64,000 nucleotides of DNA from Neonectria sp. B-13 (Eukaryota > Ascomycota > Sordariomycetes > Hypocreales > Nectriaceae), in contig NOKP01000033.1 of NCBI GenBank assembly GCA_002682825.1, positions 62,001-126,000 on the forward strand, in the 5' to 3' direction. Positions 26,149-35,578 of this stretch are shown here, piece by piece (position 1 is the stretch's first letter; each line of letters opens with the position of its first letter). Under the pieces are notes generated by a model. It saw only the letters and a list, made by a program, of their open reading frames with translations, searched no databases and was not told where the DNA came from. Made by a program: the position numbers and the translations under genes.

Positions 26149-27159
26149 ATTAAACTATATATATAAACTCTTATATAACTTATATAGTAAATTAAAAGAA
26201 TATCTAAGCCTTATTTTTATACTATAAATTATAACTTAAAAGTTTAGTCTAAAGTATATAAAATAGTCTATAATTAATAATTTTAGACCTAAGAAATTAA
26301 TCTAATTAGTAGTCTTTAGCTATAATATTTTACTATAAAAGGAAATATAGCTTAATATAATAATAGTTTAATAGATTATAATAGAATAGCTCTTTCTAGA
26401 AAGGCTAGCTCTAAAGCTAAAAAGAAATAATAATATTATTACTATAAAGAAAGAATTCCTTAAGAAGCTATATAATTCTATTTATACTTTATAAATTATA
26501 AAGTTAATAAGTAATATTATTCTAATTAACCTATAATTAAAGGAGTAATACATTAGAAACCAAAGGAATCTAATTATCTCTAATATTAGCTATAAAGTAT
26601 AAAGAGATTTAGCAAAGAGAGTTCTAAGAAGCTAGAAAGAGTAAAAGTTAATAATTAGGTTTAAAATCCAAAGATCTATCCCTCTATTAAGCTTAAGCAA
26701 AGGAAATATATAATTTAGTATAATTATAAATAGGTAGAAATAGTAGTTTAAATAGTAGTTTTAATAGTATTATAATTCCTTATATTAGTTAATCTCTTTA
26801 GCTATCTAATAAGACTATAATAAGCTATCTTATAATCTATAGCTTTACTAGCTGTATTATATGCTAATTTGCCTCTTATATTAGGAATAAAATGTATATA
26901 TAAAAATTAAAAATAATATAATCTTTAGTTATATATTTATTATAAATTTCTCTATTAATTTATATCTATATTACCTTATATACTAATATAATAGTATTTC
27001 TATAGAATTTTCTCTCTGTTTTTACTATCTGCTTAGAATTGCACTAAGTCCCTAGAACACAGCCCTAATCCTAACCCTAAATACACCTTTAATAATACTT
27101 AGGGCTTAAAGAGTAAGAAGGATATTAGCTTTCTTATTTAGTTATAATATATTGAATGG

Positions 27160-27927
27160 TTAAGAAGCAATTGATCAATTGAAAAGAAGAGAGATTGAGG
27201 GATTTTTAGTGCACTCACTTGTTGTTAGGTATAATAGAGCCTGCTCAATAGGATATTCAAAGTCAGTAAAATAAGTAACTAATAAGGTAGGGAACTTCTC
27301 ATAGCAATTGGGGTCTCTAAAGAAGGTTCTTGAGACAATAGAATAGCTCATTGGATAGAGCAAGAAAAATGGGTCTTAATGATATTCTTATTGGTTAAAT
27401 TAAGTAAGAATTGAGTGCATGAGATGCTTAGATTGCTTTGGACAGAGCGGGCAGACACTCTCTCTTTATAGACAATTTGCCCAAGATCCAACAGACCAAT
27501 TGCAGCCGGGCTAGGCTCATCGGATAGGCTGGAAGCTGAATTACATCATACATTACGTGTATAATGATTGGATAGGTTACTATTGTGTTATTAGTGGTTT
27601 AGATAAGAGGTTTCTAAACTTTGTCCGGATAACTCGGAAAGTTAATCGAGATGTAATCGGGCCAATCAGATAATAGTAATAGACCAACACAGAATGAATA
27701 CAGTGTATTTAGTACTGTATTACATAATATGTTTATATATTTTTCTAGGCTTTATTAAGCCTAGTTATAGTTTATTAACTCTAACACTTGTTTAGTACAC
27801 TCGCTTATTATGTATGTTATAAGGAATTGCAAGTAATCACGTTATAATCACTACCTGGTTGTTATTCCGTTCCAGGCAGGAGCCCTAAGTTGATCCGCCG
27901 TACGTTGGTCGCGGCCAGGCCGTGACA
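27160..27927 (-). mobile_element. LTR-like remnant at the edge of the gene cluster
   Basis: On the minus strand the segment begins TGTCACGGCCTGGCC at 27927, typical of an LTR start, passes through moderately AT-rich DNA and reaches a TATA-like TCTATAAAGAGAG near 27470, followed by a plausible transcribed leader. The first 13 bases (TGTCACRGCCTGG) match the start of the terminal repeat at 44572. I cannot define the other end or a target duplication, so solo LTR or truncated element is a guess. It ends 16 bp before the first cluster regulatory site. Confidence 0.35.
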
Positions 27928-27943
27928 ATTTTGCTAGTTTAGG

Positions 27944-27957
27944 CGGAAGCATCTCCG
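27944..27957. promoter_or_regulatory. CGG-N8-CCG site upstream of the acyltransferase gene
   Basis: CGGAAGCATCTCCG lies 176 bp before the ATG at 28134. It fits the cluster-wide palindrome CGGAWRCRNWTCCG except at one right-half base. It is followed by a second inverted repeat, TCCGGGT (27954-27960) and ACCCGGA (27969-27975), which overlaps its right half. Confidence 0.65.
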
Positions 27958-28133
27958 GGTGGAACATTACCCGGAGGCATTCCTGTCAACGTGGCGGGAA
28001 CCCTTCCGCAAAATGCTTGTTCCTTGGAGATTAAGTAGTCTTATATCCAGGGATAATGCACTGTTCAACAGGCTTTGTTACCAGGTCGTCACGATCCTGA
28101 TCCAGATTCATTACAGCCAGCGCCTTTTACATC

Positions 28134-29625
28134 ATGGCTCCTCCTCGTCTTATCTCTACTCAAGCCGCAGTGGGCCTTCGCGCACTCCTCAACAAGGCTT
28201 GTCAGGCTGACCTGCCCTGTGCCAGTGCTGCAGTAGTGAGCGCCACTTCAGAGCTGTTCCACCATGAGACGGTGTCGAGCATTGGTCAGGACGATGATGG
28301 GGCCATATCGCAGCCGGGACAAGGGCTCCAAGATGAATCTGCTAACGATCGTGCCTACTGGTTCGCCTCTTGCACGAAACTCATCACGGCCATTGCCTGT
28401 ATGCAACTAGTTGAGCAGAAAAAGCTCGCGCTCGATGACGGAGATCAACTGGAAGGACTCTGTCCGGAGTTAAGAGACATCAAGGTCCTTCAGAGTGACG
28501 GATCGACGTCAGAAAAGAACAAGAAAATCACGTTGAGGATGTTGTTGACGCATACTGGTCTGTATATTCCTCCTCACCAACGTTGAAAGCGCATATCCCG
28601 CATCTTTCATACTCTTCACGAGTCCCAGCTTTCTAACCTTTGTTGAAGCTGGTTTTGGATACTCATTCCTCAACAAGAAGCTCGAGAAGTACACGTACGA
28701 CGAATTCTCCGGACTGGCCCAAGACTTTCATCAACCGCTGGTAAATCAGCCGGGCGAGCGATTCGAATACGGGGTATGCATCACTCTGATACTCTGTTCT
28801 TTCAAGTTTTTGTTAATGTTTCCCTTAAATGCCCTTGTTTTCTGGCCTAACTAAGTCTGCTAGATCAGTATGGACTGGGCGGGCATTGCAGTCGAGCGTG
28901 CTACACAGACCAGGCTTGGCGACTATATGCAAAAGCATATCTTCGAGCCGTCAGGTATCAAGGACCTGTCTCTCTTTCCATCAAAGGACATGAAAGATCG
29001 CCTAGCTGGCTTCTGGCAGCGTGATGCAAGTGGCCGCCTGAGTCCACGACCTTATCCTCTGAACAAACCATTGGCCCCAGATCAGAGGTCTGACATCTTC
29101 CAAAGCGGCGGCGCCGGCGTGTGGGGAACTACGCGCGAGTATAGCAGTATGTGCCGCCTACCGTGCCAAGGTTTTGACGGAGCATGTCCTAATATGTCGA
29201 TAGAGCTTCTGATGGTCCTGCTAAACAATGGGACCTCTCCTCTGACCAGCAAAGCAATTCTTCAGCCCGGCACAGTCGAAATGATGTTTGAGAATCAGCT
29301 GCCTAAAGATCCAAATTTCGCTCGCGCCAGCCTCCCAGCAGTAAAACCTGAGCTGGTCTATCCGGTGGAGGAACTGTATCCGCTTTGCCCGGGCAGTGAG
29401 CCGCAGGGGTGGGGACTTGGCTTCATGATCTCGCCCAGCGTGACTGGCCGTTCTAAACACACAGTCCATTGGTCTGGTTTGTCCAACTGTTTCTGGTGGT
29501 GCGATCGAGAAAACGGGGTGGCGGGGATAGTCGCGTCTCAGGTGCTTCCTTTTGCTGATCTCAAGGCAGTGCAGTTGTGGGCGAATGTTGAGACGGCTAC
29601 CTACAATGGCCTCCAGCGAAACTGA
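28134..29625 (+). CDS. LovD/EstB-type serine acyltransferase or esterase (beta-lactamase fold)
   Basis: Four exons (28134-28557, 28649-28773, 28864-29146, 29204-29625) give 417 residues, close to LovD (413). Seen: the S-x-x-K motif S79-C-T-K82 in F-A-S-C-T-K; a tyrosine at residue 182 in F-E-Y-G before M-D-W-A-G, equivalent to the second catalytic residue of class C beta-lactamase-like enzymes; and near the C terminus H-W-S-G-L with Q-V-L-P-F-A-D. The third intron (57 bp) is a multiple of three and easily missed; splicing it gives E-Y-S-K-L-L-M. Family members hydrolyse esters or transfer acyl groups between thioester and alcohol. There is no PKS or HMG-CoA reductase nearby, so esterase or transesterase on another substrate is likelier than statin acylation. 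It converges on the regulator gene with only 22 bp between stop codons. The first intron has an unusual GTCTGT donor. Confidence 0.88.
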
Positions 29626-29647
29626 GGTGGACAGTCGTCCCAATTGC

Positions 29648-32600
29648 CTACTCTTGGAGTGGAGCCATGTGATAATACTCAGGAGGAATGTCTGCTGTCC
29701 CCTCAAAGAACGGAGCCAATGAAAACCAGTTCATACCATCTGTGTTGTTTATCCAGTTGCTATCCGCCTCGTCGAGCTCTCCGTTGTCAAGCGCGAGGTT
29801 CGAGGGGAGCTCCTTGTTTCCCGTGATCAGATCGAGTGCCATGTGTCCCCCATCGAAGGCAACTCCAGGCTGATATCCCCTTGATAATAATAGACGAGTG
29901 TCATCGATGCTTCTGCTTCCTTGTTACACTTTGTCATTATCGTAATCCTTGATGTGGGTAAAGCTTTCAACAACATACCCCTCTTGTAACTCGAGGCTTC
30001 TTGTTCTAGGAGTTCCAACATTCTGATGCAGCGTGATGCAGACCGACTTTGCGATTGATAATCGCGAAGCAAGGTCAAACAGCGATTCCAGTCGGCCATC
30101 AGAGAGCAGCGGTCAACGTTGCTGAACTTGGGTAAACACAGAGAACTCAGAAGAAGAACGAGGGCACAGCCGTGTATATCTGTAGTGGTAAACATGCGAT
30201 TAGCGCCTAGGATACGTCCCGAGAAGAAGAAGTGGTAACTTGTAACTCACAAAGCACGTTATACCACGGCGGTGGTAGGAGATGTGCTCGGGAGCGGGAG
30301 TTTTCATTTATCAGATGAACAAGTTCTTGCGCAACAGACACACACATATTTCCGGTTTTTATCAACATGCTTTGTCGCATACTCGCATTGACTGAATCAG
30401 GCTGGGTTGGTACTCCACCAGGCTTGCTTGTCGAGTCGCATAGCTCCGATAGTAAAGGTCGAAACAGGATCAGACGCACGTACAGAGACCTGCAAGTGTT
30501 AGCCACTGTGCAAGGGGTTTGCCACAAAATTCTTGCTTTGATCAACAAAACTAGAGTAACATACCTTGCTTTGAGCACCGTAGCTTGCCGGCAGAAGATG
30601 GTTGAATTTTTGGAGCGTGGGCTGCCCGAGGATAAGTTTTCGCCTGAGTAGTTGCAGACTTGCAAATTCATTGGTAGATCATTATTCCATGTATAAAGCT
30701 GGCCATCTACATCAAGCAGCTTTTGAAGTCCGGCGTTACTAATCCCCTTCTGTCGTGGTCTAGTGGCCGCCTTGTCTGCCTCTTGATCGAGACCTGAGGC
30801 GGTTGATGCCTCGTTCTCTGAGCCTTGGTAGTAGAAGGAAGTGAGGACTTGGCCTAGGATGTCCTGTAGTTTAAGGGCGCGAATGTAACATTCTACGCGG
30901 CTGGGCGTGTCGCTTGGCTGGGATCCCGGAGCATCGGGAAAACGAGTCAAGAACTCGTCATCTATCGCCGATGGAAGGGAGAGTAGGTTGTGCGCGATAT
31001 CCGAGTGTATCATGAGGGGGCGTCCATAAGTCAGTGAGAGAATTCTAGCAGAAGGTTAGAGAAGCAAGGGTTGTGAACGGCATACGCGAGCACCTACCGG
31101 TCGAGCAACACACACCCAGTCCAAGCGCGCCTGCGCATTTCCTCGTCGAGTTGGTCAAGCGGGTGATAGTTGTTAGAGCCGCCTTTTTCCCATTCCCCAG
31201 GCTGGCAGTGCAGCCCCATTCCTTGGGCCACTCGAATAGCCATCCCAATGATATTCCAACACGAGCTTGTTATATCTCTGGTCTGAAGGTATTGACCCAT
31301 AAGAAGAAGTACTTGTACTAAGGCTATGCTTCCACTTTCTAGGGAGTCGAGGTCAAGATGGCTCTTTGCGCGCTTGAAGAAAGTGTAGCTGATATCGTCT
31401 CGTTCCTGCTGACCGATCTCGGTGTTATGGAGGACGCCAAGAGCGAAGACGACATTGAGCATACAGTGAAATAAGGCCTCGTCGAGGGTACTGTAGTATC
31501 CATTCATAGGAGAAGTGGCTCCGTAGGCTTGTGGAGATGGCTGAGGACTCCAGAGTGTGAGATAGCGGTCATGGAAGGACGGCCAATGTAGAAATGGGTA
31601 TAGAGAGTGCACATAAATCCAGAATAGGTTGACAAGACGATCCGCTTCTGGTCGAGGGGGAACACTCATTCCGAACATAGGGTAAAGATTGTCGTATCTG
31701 CGATTGAGCCCCGTTGATGAGGCCGGCGATGATTCGCTTCGCGCCATCTTGGCGCTGTCGTCGCACGTCGAACAGGGTTCTGGATTGCCAGGAAAACAAG
31801 GTCCGTGTCCGCAACTTCGTCGTCCCATGACACTACGTGCCTCACGGAAGAGGCTGATTGTGCTTGAGGGTCCAAAGTAATCAGATGGCCGTCTTGTTGA
31901 TTGAGGAGCCGTACCGTGTATAAATATTACAACTCCCATGGCATCCATTGCGGGCTGTCCCGCTCCCGTGTCGGCCATAGCCTGGTTGTCGTTCTCTTCT
32001 TCGAGATGATGACCTTTGGAGAGAGAGACAAACCTGGAAGGTGATGCAAAGTTTAAGCCGGCCCACGACGCAGAGGCTTGCTCCGAAGCATCATCGATAG
32101 GGGCTGTTACCGTGGATGTCAACGGCGAGGGCATTGCTAGGTGGCGCGCGTCCAGTGCATCCGTCCCGATGGGCACATTCTCCCCGCGCACTGTAACGTT
32201 TTGGTCAATCTCGGGCCGTGACCTCTTGTCTGAGCCGTCCCGGTAATCGTCTCTCATGTCTTGAGCAGTGAGTGTCACGGCGGGAGGGTCTTCTGGGCTG
32301 GGGACCAAGGCGACAGGGCCACCGAGTTCTCGTTCAGATGAAGGGATGGCTGAGCTAACAAGGTCGTCTGTGACATTCACCATGCTCTGTGTATCCTCCA
32401 GTTCTCTGATGCGACCCTTGAGCTCCTGAACATAACTGCAATACTGTTAAGACTTTTAGACTTGACGAGGTGAGGTGTGTGTTATTGAGCGTGCTCGGCA
32501 TCAATACCTATTGCTCCACCAGCCTTTGCTGTTTCTCTCCTGCTTCCATATGCACTGTGGGGCGGAACGGCTTTTGCATGATCCGCATATGGGCTTGACT

Positions 32601-32719
32601 CCATCACACTTGCGCTTCCTGTCGCGACACTCCTCGCAAGCCAGGGCAGTGCGGCGCCGTTTCCGCGCTACTCCGGATTCAGGGGAGTCGGCTGTTGTCT
32701 TGGAAGTTGGTGGAGCCAT
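29648..32719 (-). CDS. Zn(II)2Cys6 transcription factor with fungal-specific TF domain
   Basis: Six exons (32719-32508, 32435-31098, 31044-30565, 30489-30251, 30179-29979, 29919-29648) give 913 residues. Seen: a basic K-R-R-R stretch, then the zinc cluster at Cys28, 31, 38, 45, 48 and 56 (C-x2-C-x6-C-x6-C-x2-C-x7-C), a linker E-L-K-G-R-I-R-E-L-E coiled coil, and a PF04082-like middle region with E-M-R-R-R-A-W-T-G-C and, across an intron, L-L-D-R-I-L-S-L-T-Y-G-R-P. The ATG at 32719 is chosen because the open frame upstream has no other ATG. The last intron uses an AACAAG acceptor and is the least certain; it is needed to reach the tail ending P-E-Y-Y-H-M. Likely the pathway-specific activator of the cluster: two candidate sites lie upstream of its own gene, consistent with autoregulation. 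Confidence 0.88.
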
Positions 32720-32883
32720 CGAGAGGGAAGAGAGAGTCGAAGGGGAATGCCGTGCTTCTGAATCAAAGTCCGGCGGGTGTTGCAGGTCTCTAGACTCTGG
32801 GGAGCAAGACTCATGTCCATGCAAAACGATGGATCAAGGAGTTTTGGAGGGAGCTCAATGAGGAAGTATGGAGGAAGCAAGTA

Positions 32884-33208
32884 CCCGGCGGGTTGACTAA
32901 GCAGGCTTCTAGGCCCCCCCCTCTCCTACCGGAGAGGGGGCATCACAACCTGTTTCTTGTTCACTCCTGTTTCTATATGTCACCCATCTATTTTACTACT
33001 ACTTTCTATTAGGTGACAAAATAGGCTCATCAACAAGTGGGTCCCATGAAATCCCCACAAAAACCAGCAACTTTTGATCGGCTTATTTTATCTCCCACCT
33101 ATTTTAATATGGTTGACAAAGATACAGCAGCGACCAAGAAATAGGTTGTGATGCCCTCTCCGGTAGGAGAGGGGGGGGCCTAGAAGCCTGCTTAGTCAAC
33201 CCGCCGGG
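32884..33208. mobile_element. 325-bp MITE with TA target duplication
   Basis: The ends are near-perfect inverted repeats of about 75 bp starting CCCGGCGGGTTGACTAAGC and reading inward from both sides; the arms differ by a 2-base indel in a G run and a few substitutions. TA flanks both ends (32882-32883 and 33209-33210), the target duplication of Tc1/mariner and Fot1/Pogo elements. The ~175-bp interior has no coding capacity. Each arm also contains its own hairpin (CCCCCTCTCC with GGAGAGGGGG around TACC). It sits 165 bp upstream of the regulator ATG. No autonomous relative is visible in the window. Confidence 0.9.
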
Positions 33209-33513
33209 TAGAATCGGCAATTTTATGGGCCCCGGCGTCTACCCCGCAGTCGGTTCTATTCCTAGTCTAGCGGGAGCAGGAGCTGGAACGAACATCACCA
33301 ATCTAAACTAATCTTGGACACGGAGTGCAGTACGGATCAGAGAGTTGGTAGCTCGGTTGGTTGGTCGCCACTAGGAACGACAGACAATGACATCACATCC
33401 GGAGAAAGCCTTCATAATAAAAGGAGCTGACTAGGCCAGGATGTCAGCCATGTTCGATGACTGTCGCCAGGCGCTCGGTCGCAAATAAGACCTTCATAAC
33501 CGACCGGCGCTAA

Positions 33514-33527
33514 CGGATACGCTTCCG
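33514..33527. promoter_or_regulatory. CGG-N8-CCG site 1 upstream of the regulator gene
   Basis: CGGATACGCTTCCG fits CGGAWRCRNWTCCG. It lies between the regulator gene and the 3' end of the alcohol dehydrogenase gene, so the only promoter it can serve nearby is that of the regulator, now about 795 bp away because of the MITE. Confidence 0.6.
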
Positions 33528-33545
33528 CAACCCGGAGCAGTCGGG

Positions 33546-33559
33546 CGGAAGCAGATCCG
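33546..33559. promoter_or_regulatory. CGG-N8-CCG site 2 upstream of the regulator gene
   Basis: CGGAAGCAGATCCG is 18 bp from site 1 and shares CGGAAGCA with the site at 27944. Paired sites suggest cooperative binding or autoregulation. Confidence 0.6.
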
Positions 33560-33716
33560 GGCTCAACGGCAAAGGGTCACGGTAGTTGGTGGCTTGGATG
33601 ACCACGCAGCATTCTTAGACGTTTTGGCAATGTATCTACGGAGTGCCTGGAATAGACAATATGACATCGCTGCAGCTGGCCCAACCTTCAGCTGCGTCCA
33701 GATGGAACCGTCGTTC

Positions 33717-35066
33717 TCAATCAATGTTCTGCCATGACAACACCGGCTTGATAACCTTCAGTACAAGGTTCATTAGAGACTGTTCATACTTAGTGGTTGG
33801 CGGCAATGACTCACCCGTCCTGCCCTAAGATCTTCCATTGCCCTTGACAAATCCTCTGCAGGGTAGCATTTGGAAATTTTGTCGATGGGGAATTTGCCAG
33901 CGTAGTACAGCTCGAGCAGCTCCGGGATCAACTATGTCGCACAAGCCATCAGAACGCGTTCGGGCCTCATTGTTTGGTTGGCGGGCTTGGTTCAGCCAAC
34001 TTACTTTTTGGGGGTTGGAAAACCCCTCGATAACTCCCACAATGCGCTTGCACGACAATAACAGGTCCAGGGCGTTGACTTGGAAAGTCGCCTTTGGTGC
34101 TGGGACTCCCACTAACGCGAGGGTTCCTTCGTGAGAAAGCGCCTCGACAGACGCTTGCAAAAGATTCGTCGCTCCTGTCGTGTCGATAATATAATCAACT
34201 CCATCTGGAAATTTGTCTCTGATTGCAGCGTTGAGGTCTTGCGCCGTGCTTGTGTTGATAGTATGCGTAGCCCCTAGCGACGACGCCAGCTGGAGCTTTT
34301 CGTCAACAAGGTCGACTGCAACAAGATGCTCTACCCCGAGTGCTTTGGCCGCGAACATGGCGGCGAGTCCAACAGCACCCATGCCCAGCACGACGACTTT
34401 GCTGTCGCTGCGAGGCCGGAGAACGTTCAGAACTGTCCCTGCTCCGGTCAGGTAGCCGCATGCTAGGGGAGGCAGGAAAGCCAAGTCCTGGGGCTCCGCC
34501 AATATCTTGACCACCGAATTCTCGCTGACAACCGCCAACTTGCTGAGAGATGACTGTCCAAAGAACTGGCCGAACACAGGTGTACCGTCGGGCAACGAGA
34601 TCGGCGAAGATGCCCCGGGACCTTTGCGCCCAGTGTTGGTAAAGTTGGTTTCCGTCATTTCGGAACAACTACCATATCGCTCTTCAAGACACCCTCGACA
34701 CTGCCGGCAGGTGTGAAATGAGAGCACAACCGTGTCCCCTTGCTTCAGTGACCGGTCAGACACGCTAGATCCGACGCGTCGCACAATACCAAGTCCTTCA
34801 TGGCCGAGCACCACAGGGTATCCCCCAATTGGCATGCCGCCCTGCTGGACAACAAGATCCTATAATGCAAGTCAGTCCTGACGAGCGAGCCAGGAAGCCA
34901 TTGTTTGATATAGGCAACACACGGTATGGCACAGTCCGGTGTATTTGATTTCCACCAAGACTTCGTTCAATTGCAGTTCATCGAGCATAACATCTCTGAG
35001 TTCGAAGGGCCCGCCTCGCCTAGCGACGACGTAGGCTTTGGTAACAATCTTTTCCGTATCAGACAT
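33717..35066 (-). CDS. Zinc-dependent alcohol dehydrogenase (aryl-alcohol type MDR)
   Basis: Four exons (35066-34923, 34859-34005, 33931-33815, 33755-33717) give 384 residues, the usual MDR length. Seen: catalytic zinc ligands Cys46 in G-L-C-H-T-D and His68-Glu69 in G-H-E-G; structural zinc cysteines 99, 102, 105 and 113; a cofactor loop G-M-G-A-V-G-L; and F-G-Q-S-S as in benzyl-alcohol dehydrogenases. The end reads V-I-K-P-V-L, the usual family terminus, reached only by splicing a 59-bp last intron into a 12-residue exon; without it the protein ends in unrelated residues. Cytosolic NAD(P)-dependent alcohol/aldehyde interconversion is expected; the substrate is unknown. A CGG-N8-CCG site stands 142 bp upstream of the ATG. 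Confidence 0.92.
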
Positions 35067-35208
35067 TGTTGCAGGATACTCAAGAGTAGAGAAAAGAACA
35101 GCCTAGATGAGCCGTGGGATAAGAACGAATGGCGGAGAAAGTCTAAAAGGAATAATGTCATTTGGAGATCCCAAGACCTTTTAAATACAAGACCAACCAT
35201 ACAGTCTG

Positions 35209-35222
35209 CGGAAACACATCCG
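35209..35222. promoter_or_regulatory. CGG-N8-CCG site upstream of the alcohol dehydrogenase gene
   Basis: CGGAAACACATCCG matches CGGAWRCRNWTCCG fully and lies 142 bp upstream of the dehydrogenase ATG (35066, minus strand). It is 356 bp past the stop of the amidohydrolase gene, so it is assigned to the dehydrogenase. Confidence 0.65.
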
Positions 35223-35578
35223 TCACGCAAGCTCCGAGGCCATTGGCAGCATAGAATATGGGGCTCTGAAATTTATCCGCATTAAACCTGGCGAAAGTGA
35301 GTTTTACATAGCTCATTAGGTCCGAGGACGAGACGCCCTGATTTCGTTTACACTCCTAACTAACAAAGTTTCCAGCAGATAAAAGTGTTGGCTTCAGCTC
35401 GCGATACTTGTCGATAAAGAGCAGTAACAGTAAAGCGCGAGTCTGACCTGTAATTCCGGTGCTGTCAATTCTGTTCCATTCTTGATGAGAGGACCGATGC
35501 TCTGATTTGTCAAACTATGGGAATTTATTTACACCATGTAACCAACTTTCCGCAGGCCCCGGATCAACCTTCCCGGTC

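Larger units (their letters stand above)
23660..26772 (-). mobile_element. R1 copy i, split by two younger insertions
   Basis: The R1 3' terminus begins near 23660, is interrupted at 23683 by R2, resumes at 24670, is interrupted again at 25091 by R1 copy j, and resumes at 26149 through to the R1 5' end near 26772. The pieces join in R1 order once the insertions and their duplications are removed. No clear outer target duplication was found. Confidence 0.7.
1..27150. other. RIP-degraded AT-rich repeat block
   Basis: The block is overwhelmingly A+T with TpA-rich text and almost no open frames. Repeats compared between positions differ nearly only by C/T and G/A, and conserved Gypsy polymerase motifs are readable only if TAA/TAG codons are taken as former CAA/CAG. 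This is what RIP leaves in duplicated DNA of ascomycetes. I see no intact gene here. Stretches not listed separately (1-1205, 1594-2688, 3759-5512, 6589-7337, 8430-9388, 10451-12058, 19431-19877, 20054-22394, 22788-23659, 26773-27150) hold only degraded text in which I recognise no gene; some are probably internal parts of the LTR element. Confidence 0.9.

Noticed and set aside
27175..27363. 62-codon minus-strand frame
   Set aside because: Falls in the LTR-like remnant; no domain and no conserved context.
32720..32824. Longer N terminus for the Zn2Cys6 regulator
   Set aside because: The frame is open to 32824 but the codon there is TTG and no ATG precedes; the ATG at 32719 is the first usable start.
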